A stretch of DNA of 64,000 bases from Symbiodinium sp. CCMP2592 (Eukaryota > Sar > Dinophyceae > Suessiales > Symbiodiniaceae). The position numbers and the translations under genes were made by a program. A model generated the notes under the pieces. That model did no database searches, was not told the origin of the DNA, and was given only the letters and a program-made list of their open reading frames with translations. Where the stretch lies: the NCBI GenBank assembly GCA_905221615.1, contig CAJNDT010006134.1, positions 1 to 64,000 of the forward strand, read 5' to 3'. Below, piece after piece: positions 32,460 through 43,515 of the stretch. Position 1 is the first letter of the stretch; every line of letters begins with the position of its first letter.

Positions 32460-35320
32460 GCTGCTGCTACTGAATCAAACATGTATCACCTTTTTGCGAA
32501 AGTTCTGAACAGTCACGTTCTCACTGGTAACTGGTATCACTGGTCACTGGTATCCTCTTATCAAGATACGACATTCTGGGTATTGAGGTGCCCGATCCGA
32601 TATTGATGACTTGATGACACTCCATGCCATGCGCTGCGGACTGAGCAATCTGCAACGACTACGACCATTCAGAAGTTCAACGACCTGTTGAGGTTGAGGG
32701 TGGAGGGTTTTCGATTGTAGCTTTGAGCCTACAGAAGGCTTGATTGGACGTAAAGGATGCGTCAATCTCCAAGCCCAGGCCTCCGGGCGGGTACATCGTC
32801 AACCCCTTTCCTATTATTGAAGCTATGACACACTGCTCTGCAAATTCAAAGCCTGCACTGAGGTGGTGGGGACGGGATTCTGTAGGCTCCGCCTGCCTCG
32901 CTCCAGCACTAATCTGTCTGCTACTGCTGCTACATTTCACCATGAACACAAGAAGTTCACTACCTTCTCAAAATTTTGAGGGCCTAGGGCCTCGAGCCTT
33001 TGCGATACACTCGTCACGCGTGAATAGGGACGGCATGTATGTATTCAGCTTGTGTTTCCCTTTGGTGTGGCCTTGTTCCACCGAGTTCCGAAGTTCCACC
33101 TGTTCGTACAGCCTGTTTCTCTTTGGTGTGCAGCAATGATTTTAGGTTTGCATTCCGATTCAAGACCCCAAACATGAATCTGCTCTCTCACTTCTTTGCA
33201 ATTGCACTTTGCACTCATCAGCTGGACGCATTGTGAAACTTCACTGAAGGAACTTGAAGGGTGCAACTTGGCAGTAGCAGAGCCAACATATCTGTTACTG
33301 TGTTTGAAGCAGCTTAAGTGACAGCATGTTCTTGCGCAAAACACACCACGCACCCAAGTCTCCCAAAGTGTATGCTGCGCCGCCGGGCATATTGCGGCGA
33401 TGCCACATTGCGATCCTGCGTTCAGAAGTAGTCTCTGCTACAAAGTAGGGTAGACAGGGTCGGGGTAGATGTAGGTTCAAGCTTTGTGGGGCTGGGAGTA
33501 TTCTGGCCAGGTCTGGACCTCTTTTGAGGTTTTGGGTGGAGTTTTGCGCTCAGCGGCTGTCGTCAATAATCTGAAATCTAAACGCCTCTCAACTTCCGAA
33601 CTCCGAAACAGATAGCGGATTCTCAAACTCTAGGCTCTACGACTCTAGGTGAAACAAATTATATTGAGTGCCCACGGCCCAATGCCCAGGGTCCAGGGGT
33701 CCATCCACAATTTGGGAGCCCTACACTCACTCTAGTAGATTGCACTCGCACAGCACAACTTCCAGTCCTCCATCCGCCAGTCAGTCAGCTGTCAGGCACC
33801 AATGCGACGCCTGGGGTGCTGCTCTGCTGCTCAGTGAACATGAGCCAACTAGGTGGACGTAACAAACCCGTCAGCCCATCATCTGTGGCCCTAGCCAACA
33901 ATCGAACGCGACAACCCCCAAAGTCCCAGACTCCGAGAGCAAGGGCTACTGTCTCAAGTTGAGCTTTGAGCTTCGTGGCCTTGCCCGCCGGCCATGATCA
34001 TGATCATGATGCTCATCGTCGCCGCCGTCGCCATCACCAAAATCGTCGGAATAATCAGCTTCCGCTTCCTGTCACTGCAGGGTCGGGCCGGGCTGAGTCA
34101 GTCGGAGGGCCTGGGCCTGGGAAGCTGGGAGGGTGCCCAAGCCATGCACAAACTCACGTAACTCACGAATTCATAACATCGGCAACACACAAGATCGAGA
34201 GAAGTCAAGTACATGCACAGAGCTCCAAACATGACTCTCGCTGAGCTAGCCAACAATAGCACAAGAAGTCAAGAAAGCTGATTCAAACACAATTTGTCCT
34301 GGTCGGAGATCCTCTGAAGAAATGAATCCAGGGTCAAGTCCAGAATCTGCGTCTCCTTGCGCACGAGGTGGCCATGCATCACAAGCCTTAGCTTTCAGAC
34401 ATATCCCATTGTCCCAGGTCCGCATATTTATTTATGCTCTCTTTTTGGGGCAGTCTGCAGCACCCTTTCGGATTTCGGCATTTGGGCCCTAAGCTCCTCA
34501 ACGCTGAGCTTTCAAATCGGAATCGGAAGGGACACCCCCTGACTAACTGTCTACCGTCAAAGTCAAACCAACTCAACCCCACCACTGCCCACATGAGGCC
34601 TAAACTAAAGTGTCTGAAACTGTCAAATAAGCACCAGGTCACTCAAATCAGAGTCACAGGCATCACAGGTCTCGCACACATCTCACTTGGCCCCCAACGA
34701 TTCAATGATTCAATGATGACGCCAAATTGTCAAAGGACATGCAGAAATCCGGGTGGCCCGCATTAGTCCACTGAGTCATCCACTTAGAATCGGTGCCGGT
34801 GCTGGCGCTTTCTGTCGACCTAGGACCTCTAGGACCTAGAAATAGAAACATATACAGCCGTTGAACTCAGAACGCAAGTAGCAAGGGCAGCAAGTTCGGC
34901 GACAAGTCGACAAGCAGGCTTTTGGTAGGCCAAGCAACTTGAAAGTTTCAAACTCTATCTCATTGAAGATGCCATCATAGCATGTCCTGAAACCAACTTG
35001 CAGCAATGAGTCAGACAACCTCAGCCTCCACAGACCCACACCCACATGCCAAATTCCACCCATGCAAACAGTGGTCCTGGCCTGATCGTTGCAAAGACTT
35101 TGTCCCACACAAAGCGCATCTTGCAAAACTTGTTGATCGTGACCTGTGGCCTCAAGGTCATGCACCCAAACTTTTGGTCTAAAGTCCCGACGCAGACCGC
35201 GACACACCCCATGACCCCCCATTAACCACTACCCCGTACACCGCCTGGGAACATCATGGTCATGAAGTGAGTGCCAGCTCGGAAACCTCCCAAGCCTCGC
35301 AGGTCAGGACAGGACAAGGC
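32460..35320. other. Long intergenic stretch, boundary between strand blocks
   Basis: Nearly 3 kb with only short ORFs and no motif. Minor repeats: CTGGTATCACTGGTCACTGG near 32530 and a CATGAT tract near 33992. This is where coding direction changes, so it may hold divergent promoters, but no recognisable element was found. Confidence 0.4.
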
Positions 35321-35848
35321 TCACAGACCTTCAGGACGCAACTTTAAATGACCGGCTCCCACGCCGTGCCTCAAATCCACGATGAGGCCGTCATCCAGCA
35401 GGCTAGAGCTTCCATGAGCGCTCCAGGCAAAAGTAGTCAGGAGGCTGACCGGACGGATCAACATGCTGAGTCGCTGCTGCGAATGCGTCATGACCAAAAC
35501 TGCGGGGTGACCCAGATTCTCTGGACCATCCTGACTGTCAAAGTACGTGTACAGCTCCCACACCAGACAGCGCATGGGCACTCCTGGCATCAATCCTGAA
35601 AGATTCACTGGGCGCTGCCGCCCTCCACGCCTCCGACCACGGTTCGGATCACCTGGGCCACTGTCAGCATCCTCCGTCCTTGCGAGATCCTGAAAGATGC
35701 TTGACATCCTTGCATTCGCTGCTTCTGTCAGAGGCTGCCATTGGTACTTCAACGAGCAAACCTCTCTAAAGTCAGTTTCGATCCGTCGCGTCAGATCTTC
35801 ACAGCCCTCTGCCACCAAGCAGCTCTGAAAAGCCCTTGCCATTGCCAT
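35321..35848 (-). CDS. Hypothetical protein (175 aa), weak
   Basis: Begins MAMARAFQSCLVAEGCEDLTRRIETDF and reads as a plausible helical protein to about residue 110 (GDPNRGRRRGGRQRP is a basic linker). The C-terminal part looks less natural and may be intron. No family recognised. It is the only credible ORF between 32.5 and 37 kb. Confidence 0.35.
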   Translation of the reverse strand: MAMARAFQSCLVAEGCEDLTRRIETDFREVCSLKYQWQPLTEAANARMSSIFQDLARTEDADSGPGDPNRGRRRGGRQRPVNLSGLMPGVPMRCLVWELYTYFDSQDGPENLGHPAVLVMTHSQQRLSMLIRPVSLLTTFAWSAHGSSSLLDDGLIVDLRHGVGAGHLKLRPEGL

Positions 35849-36990
35849 GCCTAGCAGCCACGCGGCAGCCTATCAGACTATCAGCTTATCTAATCATTGA
35901 AACTATTGGACCGCTGCTGTAGTTGAAACTGTTTTCGCCAGCATGCAACCAAGGTTTGGTACGCCATTATTTGGGAGACAACGAGCCGCATGCAACAGGC
36001 GCGGCATTGACTTTGATGACAAAAAATGCACAGTGTGCAAAGATAAATTCGACTCGTACTGAAATGGCGTGCGTGTGTGCATGTGACCTTAAATCTCCAA
36101 AACTGTAACCACACGGGAATCCGGGAATCCCTTCTGAAATCAGACGGATACAATAGAATCAACAACCAAAAAGGCATAGTAAATAGTTAGCACCTGTGCC
36201 TGTGCTAATCACAGAATCACAACATGTAATACTCTTCGCGCCTGCAGGCTGCCGAGCTGGCCGATTTGCCCATGTGTGCACGAGTTCGAAAGAAAATGAA
36301 TGCCAAACTCTAACGCCAGCCCGTCCTCTAACAGCCAGCCAGCTGTCAGAAAGCCATCCACTGCCAGTATACAGCGGTCATTTCAAACACAAGGGCCAGG
36401 GCGCTCAACTCACGACCCGAACAATTACAAGCACCAGGGACCAGGGCGGTCGGGCCCAGTTGCGGGCCGAGTCAGACTCAATCCAGTCTCAGAGACTCAG
36501 AGTCTCAGACTCAGACTTGCATTGTATAGCTTGGACTCGATTCGATCATCCTCAAATCAATTCAAAACGCCTCCACATTTGAAACCCGCATGCCCGGCGA
36601 TCAAACTCTCACAAGTCATAATTACAAGACAGCGGCACGGCAGAAAATGCAAAGGAGAATCCCATTAACGGTGATCAGCGGATCGAGTTCTACAAGCAAG
36701 CACAGTTCAAGCACACGCCGCTGGCTGCAGCAAGACCGCTGTTGCGATTCTTGATTTCAAGATCCAGGACCTCATCCCGAGTTCCCAAATTCGAAACTGA
36801 ATGAACACAGCCGCATTTTGCAGAAATACAATGTCAAAATATTCATGATGCAACTCGGGCAGCTCAACAGAGGCATTTTGTTGCTGTCCAAGGCCCCAAC
36901 AGCTGCCAACAGCTCAGACTTTGAATTTGTATTCTTGTTGAAGCAAAAACAACCGAAGTCCTTGAACTTAAGGTTTCAGCGGGTTCACAC
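35849..36990. other. Intergenic, no gene recognised
   Basis: Short ORFs only. GACTCAGAGTCTC-type local repeats near 36475-36520. Confidence 0.35.
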
Positions 36991-36996
36991 AGAACT

Positions 36997-37842
36997 GTGA
37001 TCGGGAAGGGAGGAGGAAAGCCAGGGCCAGGGCAGAGTGCCAGTGCGAGCAAGGGCGATCTTGGCAAGGGCAAGGGAAAGAAGGGCAAAACTCCGATGCA
37101 AGACCCCAACCAGATCCTTCACACATACTTCATGTGCGTGGAGGACGTTTGGCAGGCAGTGGGCAGTGTATTTGATGATAATCATAGCATGTGTTGATTG
37201 TGAGTGTTTCTTACTGCTTGACTGGATGTCTCCCTGCAGGTTCGCTTTCAATTCTTCAAAGCGAACGGCATCGCCGCTTGGGCGCAACCCGGTGCCACGC
37301 AGGATAACACTCACAAAGGTCATCCGCACTGGTCCTTTCGCCCCACGGCCCAGTTGGCCCTTGAACGCTACCAATGGTGGCCGAAGTGCATTAGATGGCC
37401 ACTCAGATTCAAGCAATGCTTCGACGCTACATTTATTTATTATCTTATATCTACGGATCTTAATACTGACTAGAATCAAGTAGCAACTTCAACATGATCT
37501 CAGTTCAGGATCGATCAACATGCACCGCCAGCTTACCTGAAGCTGGAACTCACCGGTGCAGGCATGCAAGTGATGATGGACAGAAGATGGATCTATGCCT
37601 GTCATGAGGGCTGGGCGCGGGGGGTTGAGAATTTGACGCTGTGGGACGGGGAAGTCGAAGACGGTACGCAATTCTTGTGGACCACGACCTTGGTGAGATT
37701 CGGTTACGACGAAGATGATCCGGAGGCCTGGAATGAAGAGCGTGTGGAAGATGAGGAGGATTACAACGACTTCGAAGAAAGGCCTGCTCCCATGGAAGAC
37801 GGCGAAGAATTCATTGAAGTCGTCCACTTGCCGTGTCCGTGA
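36997..37842 (+). CDS. Multi-exon gene with KGK linker and acidic C terminus
   Basis: Three coding pieces. About 36997-37160 encodes a Lys/Gly linker (SKGDLGKGKGKKGKTP, partly encoded by a micro-hairpin at 37031) and QDPNQILHTYFMCVEDVWQAVG. After a CCCTGCAG acceptor at about 37240, frame 2 reads VRFQFFKANGIAAWAQP and HWSFRPTAQLALERYQWW. After an acceptor near 37509, frame 1 reads DQHAPPAYLKLELTGAGMQV through GWARGVENLTLWDGE to an acidic tail and TGA at 37842. No family recognised. Donor sites were not resolved. Confidence 0.5.
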
Positions 37843-37850
37843 GAAAAAAG

Positions 37851-37996
37851 GGCAGAGTGCCTTAAAAGGCAGAGTGCCAAAGGCAGAGTGCCCACCATTG
37901 GACCATTCAGTGAGTGGGTTGGCCCAAATTCCAATATCAATTTAATTTTCAGGCCAGGACAGTGACGAAGGCAGAGTGCCAGGAAGGCAGAGTGCC
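37851..37996 (+). repeat. Cluster of five micro-hairpins in a 3' flank
   Basis: GGCAGAGTGCC at 37851, 37868, 37882, 37970 and 37986, beginning within 10 bases of the upstream stop codon, with start-to-start spacings of 17, 14, 88 and 16 bp. Confidence 0.95.
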
Positions 37997-38224
37997 AGGT
38001 GGGTCAGGCTTCGTCGACTGACTCTTCTCAAGTTTTTCAGTGCCGATGTCTGCTCATGTGGACTTCTGCCTGCCTTTCGCACAGCAACAGGTTATTTGTT
38101 TGTGGTGCAGGCAAACCAACAAGTCATGATCAAAGTTGTGAGTGTTTTGGAGAAGGCCTCGTCGCTGTCAGAGTAGTGCCTCCAGAAGAGCATTGCTTGC
38201 TGCAGAAGCAAAACTGTGAGTGCT

Positions 38225-38860
38225 GAGACTTCTGAAGACCGAGCACTTCTGAGTTCTGTTGGATGTGTTGGGTTTGCGACTGTGCTGAGAGAGTCTGAGT
38301 ATGAATGAAAGTGACCATGCAAGGTTTGGCCGTCAGCTGGCGTCTCCAGACCCCAGGATTGCTGGTCATCGGTGCTGTTCTTAGCTTCCGATCATGCTGC
38401 TTCTGCGTTGCCAAATTCAACTTAGCATTCTCGGGCTTCTGAAGTGTCATGTCATGATTGTTTTGCCTATGGCTTATGATGGTTGCTCAAATTTCAAATG
38501 TTGCTGCAGTGGTCCTTGAATCATGGCATATGCCAGATTTCAATATCAACACAGCCCTTGAATGAGGTTTCATTCGTGTGCTAAGCTCCCGATCATGCTG
38601 AGTCTGTCTGGCCCCTCAATTAAGTTAAACTCCGTGTAGCTGCTGCTTCAATAAAAGTGTCATGTCATGATTATTCTGTCGATGGAGTTGCTCAAAGTGA
38701 AGTGAGTCGTGGTCCTTGAATGATGGCATATGCATGATATTTAATGTCAATGTGAGCACAATAATATAGTTGATTCAATTTAAATTGTGTCAAATATTAG
38801 TAACTATAATCTAACAACACATTGACGTCAGAGGTAGTATATCATTTCGACATAATAAGT
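38225..38860. repeat. Diverged direct duplication, no gene
   Basis: The order CCGATCATGCTG, TCATGTCATGATT(G/A)TT, GGTCCTTGAAT(C/G)ATGGCATATG occurs twice (about 38370-38550 and 38585-38750). Confidence 0.6.
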
Positions 38861-38862
38861 AA

Positions 38863-39012
38863 GGCAGAGTGCCGCCTCGCCATTCATTGCAGAGTGCCTT
38901 GAGCTGGACTGAGAAGGCTGAGTGCCTGCATCTGGCTGGACAAGGCAGAGTGCCGCAATCTGGCTGGACAAAACAGAGTGCCGCTATCTGGCTGGACAAG
39001 GCAGAGTGCCGC
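38863..39012 (+). repeat. Micro-hairpin array upstream of kinase-like gene
   Basis: Exact motifs at 38863, 38944 and 39000, with variants TTGCAGAGTGCC, GGCTGAGTGCC and AACAGAGTGCC between. Three copies are embedded in a repeated CTGGCTGGACAA unit. It ends four bases before the likely ATG at 39016. Confidence 0.9.
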
Positions 39013-39015
39013 AGG

Positions 39016-40728
39016 ATGACAGCGCCTGTGCATACGAGTCCGCTTGGTCAATTGTTTTGGGCCAATGTGCGAGCCGGCAACATCATGGGTGAGTTTTACG
39101 AACAAGGGCTGGATGGATCCTTGCAGATGGGTGGGAGTTTTCCCTTGCCGGTCAAAAAACCTCTAGAAAGCTATGTCACAGGCCACGGTGAGGTCCGCCT
39201 GCAATTCCGCGCGAGAGGCGGGCATGGATTCAAACAGTGCCTGTGTGAATGGAAATACGTCGGTCATGGCCACAATCGGGACACAATGCTTGGGAAGATC
39301 CCACAGCCGTGGGTCATCGACATTCTGAGGCTTCTGCGCGAGCTCAAGATTCCTCGGTCTGAAAGGCAGAGTGCCGAAGTCCTGAGAGCCTTTGAAGTCC
39401 AAGCAGATGCCCTGAAACTGGTGGATTCTATTCCTGAAGCTGATCTGGACTTTGATCATCCGACATATCAGGTGCACCTCGTGATCAAGCTGCACAGGAA
39501 ACTCCAAGATTGGGAACCAGAGTGTGGAAACCAATATGACTGGCGTTTTCTGAAATCTCGAATGTTGACAACCGAGTGGGAAGCGTTTCCTGCCCCGCTC
39601 GCTTTCAGCTTGCAAACCTTGGTCACCCATGCCCCGGGCGTAGTGGCACCGCGGATGAGAAAATCGGTGCTCGTCACAGAAGCCAAAGGCAACGGGACGA
39701 CTGTGGGTGCCTTCCTCAACCAGAGGTTTTCCGACCCAATCAAGTTCCCAGAGAAAGAGACCATGCTGATCCTCTTCAAACTGTTCAAGTATATCATGAG
39801 GCTACAAATCATTACCCTTAGGCAGGAAGGGTGTATTCTGGGGGACCTCCACGAGGATAACATTACTGTCATGGGAGGCAGAGTGCCGGACCACAAAGGC
39901 AGAGTGCCAGTGGGGGAGGAGAAGTTGACGTTTGCCTTGGTGGACTGCTCCGGTTGCCTACCAGTCCAGCAGGTTCCCGCAAAAAAGATGAAGGGTCACC
40001 TCAACTGCTTTCTGAGCTTGTGGGCCATTCCCTCAAACCACAGCGCCACCGTGTCCGCGTACGCGTCAGAGGTCTGGAAGAAGATGCTTGCCGCTGGCGA
40101 AAAATTTAAATCTGACTATGGACAGAATAAGTGGAGAACTGCGGAAATGGTGGGCAGTCTGTACACGTTGTGCAAGGATCTGGAACAGTCGTTCAAGATG
40201 GGTCTGGACTTGAGGCAACAATGCCAGCAAATGAAAAAGGAGGCAACAAGGGCAATAATGAACACACTTCAGCCGCAGGTACTTGCGCCGCCGAAACCTC
40301 CGCCACGTCAGTGTTTGGAGTCGACACCTCCCTGGGATCCCCCTGGATCTGCGACTGCAAAAGCCAAAGGGATGAAAGGAGGAGTGCCAGTAGAAGGCAG
40401 AGTGCCAGGCAAAGGCAAAGCAGTACTTCATCCCGAAGGGACTCCTCCCAGGGGGGCCCGCCCGCCTTTGCATCAACCGCCTCAGCAAAAGGCGAGGCCT
40501 CGCCCTCCGCCTCCTGACGGGCCTGCTCCGTGGCAGGTGCCAGCAAGACCGCTGCGAAATGCTGGGCCTCTGCCTGATCACCCTTGGCAGCAGGAGTGGG
40601 AACCACTACCAAGGACGCCGGTGCAACCAGATCATCCTCCTCCTGGCTACCAGCAGCAACAACATCGCTGGGGCAGAACGGCCAGAATGCCCGCCCGTCA
40701 TCCAGGACGAATACGATGCCTGGCATGA
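39016..40728 (+). CDS. Protein-kinase-like (atypical) protein
   Basis: Start chosen at MTAPVHTSPLGQLFW because the upstream open frame is motif repeat. LGDLHEDNITV at about residues 275-285 resembles the catalytic loop of aminoglycoside/ABC1/RIO-type kinases (GDLHxxN), with presumed catalytic Asp about 277 and Asn about 282. FALVDCSG at about 307-314 occupies the place of the metal-binding Asp-Phe-Gly, with Cys for Phe. Between them lie two micro-hairpin peptides (GGRVP, KGRVP). The N-lobe Lys was not assigned. The C terminus is Pro-rich and in this frame ends at 40728, where a neighbouring frame looks more natural (PPVIQDEYDAWHDDEPN), implying a frameshift or intron near 40670. It may continue into the 40831-42813 ORF as one gene. 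Confidence 0.55.
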   Translation: MTAPVHTSPLGQLFWANVRAGNIMGEFYEQGLDGSLQMGGSFPLPVKKPLESYVTGHGEVRLQFRARGGHGFKQCLCEWKYVGHGHNRDTMLGKIPQPWVIDILRLLRELKIPRSERQSAEVLRAFEVQADALKLVDSIPEADLDFDHPTYQVHLVIKLHRKLQDWEPECGNQYDWRFLKSRMLTTEWEAFPAPLAFSLQTLVTHAPGVVAPRMRKSVLVTEAKGNGTTVGAFLNQRFSDPIKFPEKETMLILFKLFKYIMRLQIITLRQEGCILGDLHEDNITVMGGRVPDHKGRVPVGEEKLTFALVDCSGCLPVQQVPAKKMKGHLNCFLSLWAIPSNHSATVSAYASEVWKKMLAAGEKFKSDYGQNKWRTAEMVGSLYTLCKDLEQSFKMGLDLRQQCQQMKKEATRAIMNTLQPQVLAPPKPPPRQCLESTPPWDPPGSATAKAKGMKGGVPVEGRVPGKGKAVLHPEGTPPRGARPPLHQPPQQKARPRPPPPDGPAPWQVPARPLRNAGPLPDHPWQQEWEPLPRTPVQPDHPPPGYQQQQHRWGRTARMPARHPGRIRCLA

Positions 40729-40744
40729 CGATGAGCCGAATCCC

Positions 40745-41015
40745 CCGCCAAGAGTGCCAGAGCCGATGGGTCCCCCGCCGGCAAAGCAAGACAAATTGCC
40801 AGATCCCGAGCCGAATCCCTGCCAGAGCCGATGGGTCCCCCGCCGGCAGAGCAAGGCAGAGTGCCAGAGCCGATGGGTCCCCCGCCGGCAAAGCAAGGCA
40901 GAGTGCCAGATCCCGAGCCGAATCCCCCGCCAAGAGTGCCAGAGCCGATGGGTCCCCCGCCGGCAGAGCAAGGCAGAGTGCCAGAGCCGATGGGTCCCCC
41001 GCCGGCAAAGCAGCC
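40745..41015 (+). repeat. 42-bp coding repeat containing the micro-hairpin
   Basis: Units of GCCAGAGCCGATGGGTCCCC followed by CGCCGGCAAAGCAAGGCAGA; exact motifs at 40855, 40897 and 40972. One unit lacks about 10 bases (AATCCCTGCCAGAGCC at about 40815 versus AATCCCCCGCCAAGAGTGCC at 40921), which shifts the frame. Confidence 0.85.
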
Positions 41016-42813
41016 TCCTGCCAAAAGGAAATTCGGCGACGGACAGCCTGTTGGTGCCAAGCCACAGTTTATGTCGGCAAGTGCTCCTGCTGAACTGACG
41101 GAACAGCAGAGGATGGACGAGCAGGATTTCGCCAGGGACCTTGCCGAGTATGCTGACGATATGGCAAGAGGCTCCAATTTCGTTCCGCAGGGCCGACGTG
41201 CCGAGCCGGCCTGGGTGTCAAAGGCCAAGGGCATCAAAGGCAAGGGCCAAGCCGTCCTGCAAGGGAAAGCAGCTTTCTTCGCCCAAAAGGGCAAGCCCGC
41301 CGGAAAGGGCCACAAAGGCAGAGTGCCAGTGGAGGACAATATCCCTAATCACCTTGTTGGAAAGGGCCGTCCAGGCGAAGCTCATCCTGCTTTTTTGCGG
41401 CATATGAAGACGGAGAAGGGAGGAATATGGTTGGACCCCGAGGAGGAGGTGGAAGCCGAGGAGGAGGATGACACTTTGGTTGATGTTGTGGTGGAAGAGG
41501 AGGAGCCCGTGCAAGGTACCTCGGACGATGACTTAATGAAATTTGTCGAAATTGTGGTGCAGGATGAGCAACCGCCGCTTGAGATGGAGGCGGAGCCCCA
41601 GGAGGATGAGTATGCGTTCGCCACGGCTGTCTCGACTCACCCGGATCGCTTGGACGAGAATGAGGGTGACAGCCAAGCAACAATGGTACTAGGGGACCAT
41701 CTCCGAGAGGAGCAAGATGAGCCGATGCCTTCTGTACCGGAGACCCGGGTGACTGAGAGCGAGCACGATGCCGTCGTCGCCAAGGTCATGAACGAGCTGG
41801 AGGCTATGAATGTGGACCCGAGCCCGAAGGCTGCCGCAAACCCGAAGAGTGCGACTGCGCCAGTGCCTGGAGAGGTGAAGCCTTTCTTGGAAGCGGAGGA
41901 GGACCTCGGAATTACTGACCCCCAAGGCAGAGTGCCAAGGGGTCAGAACAAGATCAAGGTTCCATCTGAGCTTTTGCAGCCAGAGACTGAGGAGGAGAAA
42001 ACTCTCAGAGCGTTGCGGGGAATGCTGCCATGCAGTCACAAGGAGGTGACGACTTCGAAGGTGGGCCGCCTCGCCAATCGGGCACGTATGTCGAGACCGG
42101 TGCCACAAGATCGGCCGTTCGACCCCCACCACAACGATCGGAAGTTCAACAGCAAGACTACGACTGTCATCACCCAGCTGCTCATGGCTGTCCATGAGAT
42201 CACAGTCCGAGAATGCCAAAAGACTAACTTGCCAATGGAGCCGAAGGAACTCCAGTGGAATGGCTTTCGGTCGAAGGGCTCGAAAACTGTGGTTGTCTGG
42301 GAAATGTTGTTGGACAAGGGCATGAAGCAGATTCCAGACGACTCTGAGCCTGGGGACTGGCACCTGTGGCTTCAGAGGGAAACTGGGGTGGCGATCATTG
42401 AGCGGATTCTCCAGTGCATGTTCAATGTCACTCCGCCAGTTCATGGCCGTGATCGAGTCAAGGGAAAGGAGCTGACATACTGGCACTGGTGGCAGGCCTC
42501 CAAGAAACTCGTTGCGGAGTATACGATGGAAGATGTCATCACGCATGCCAAATTCCAGCCCAAGGACCTGCAGAGCTGGATTGTGCCTTTGTCGGGGAAG
42601 ATTTGGGATGCTTACAATTACACCATGCTTGTGTATTGTCAGAAGAAGCTGGAACAGAAGGCAAGGGGGGAAGACCTCGACGCGGTGAGCCAGATGGGTG
42701 ATGATGGCCTGCCATCGGAAGATGATGAAGAGGATGAATTTGTGGATGTTTACCAGACCACCGCGAACTTCGTTCCTGATTGGGGAGTAACTGCAGATGG
42801 CTTTCAGGATTGA
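40831..42813 (+). CDS. Hypothetical protein, Pro-rich then acidic then globular (up to 660 aa)
   Basis: N-terminal EPMGPPPAKQGRVP repeats, then a KGIKGKGQA linker, a long acidic region (EEEVEAEEEDD), and a folded C-terminal part with FNSKTTTVITQLLMAVHEITVRE, WHLWLQRETGVAIIERIL and AYNYTMLVYCQKKLEQKA, ending TGA at 42813. Micro-hairpins at 41317 and 41926 add HKGRVP and QGRVPR. No family recognised. The frame upstream of about 40830 is joined by the repeat-unit deletion, so it is probably the 3' part of the kinase-like gene. Confidence 0.55.
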   Translation: MGPPPAEQGRVPEPMGPPPAKQGRVPDPEPNPPPRVPEPMGPPPAEQGRVPEPMGPPPAKQPPAKRKFGDGQPVGAKPQFMSASAPAELTEQQRMDEQDFARDLAEYADDMARGSNFVPQGRRAEPAWVSKAKGIKGKGQAVLQGKAAFFAQKGKPAGKGHKGRVPVEDNIPNHLVGKGRPGEAHPAFLRHMKTEKGGIWLDPEEEVEAEEEDDTLVDVVVEEEEPVQGTSDDDLMKFVEIVVQDEQPPLEMEAEPQEDEYAFATAVSTHPDRLDENEGDSQATMVLGDHLREEQDEPMPSVPETRVTESEHDAVVAKVMNELEAMNVDPSPKAAANPKSATAPVPGEVKPFLEAEEDLGITDPQGRVPRGQNKIKVPSELLQPETEEEKTLRALRGMLPCSHKEVTTSKVGRLANRARMSRPVPQDRPFDPHHNDRKFNSKTTTVITQLLMAVHEITVRECQKTNLPMEPKELQWNGFRSKGSKTVVVWEMLLDKGMKQIPDDSEPGDWHLWLQRETGVAIIERILQCMFNVTPPVHGRDRVKGKELTYWHWWQASKKLVAEYTMEDVITHAKFQPKDLQSWIVPLSGKIWDAYNYTMLVYCQKKLEQKARGEDLDAVSQMGDDGLPSEDDEEDEFVDVYQTTANFVPDWGVTADGFQD

Positions 42814-43515
42814 TCAGTGTCAATGATTGAGCTGAACGAGTAAGTTTATTAATTGTGTTGCCAAAACAAAGCCATCTAGTGGACCTCCTCTTCTTCATCC
42901 CATTCTTGCTTGGGCACTGGGGACTTTCACAAGGCAGAGTGCCAGAGAGTTCTCAGTGTGACTAAGGCAGAGTGCCACTAAACAGTGTGGCCTGTTCAGA
43001 TTCTTTTTTGTGTCGCTGTCACTAGGCAGAGTGCCGGAAAGGCAGAGTGCCAATGTGAAATCGCATTTCTTGGGGCGTTTGAAATTTGTCACTTTTGCAG
43101 TCCGTCTGATCTGGCACATTTGAGCTTGCCGTTTTAGAAAACAAAGACGGTGCCTATGCATACAGTCATGTCGGCAGCAACTCGATGGATTACTGTGCCT
43201 GTGAATTGATTCAACCTTGGTTTCCTGTGACAGCCCCATAAAACCTCTCAGGTGCTGGTGTCCAAGGTGGTTGGCTACTATGGCAAGGCTGGGGTGCAGG
43301 ATGCAAGTGATTGTGAGTTGTTTAAGCTGAAACGCTTGCTATCTGGCCGTTCATGGGACCACGCCACGTAGTGTGCACGGACTCTAGTGACTAGTGGGTG
43401 GATGCTCAAGAATTTCTTGACCTGGCCGCCATCAACATATGTGTGTTCAAGATCGAGTCCCTTAGTGCTGCAGTGGTGCTTCCAGGCAGAGTGCCAGAGG
43501 CAGTCGCCGAGAGCA
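42814..43515. other. Intergenic with five micro-hairpins
   Basis: Exact motifs at 42933, 42966, 43025, 43041 and 43485. No gene recognised. Confidence 0.6.

Noticed and set aside
40193..41065. Minus-strand 290-aa ORF
   Set aside because: Low-complexity antisense of the Pro-rich plus-strand repeat; repeats of LALPAGDPSA are the complement of the 42-bp unit.
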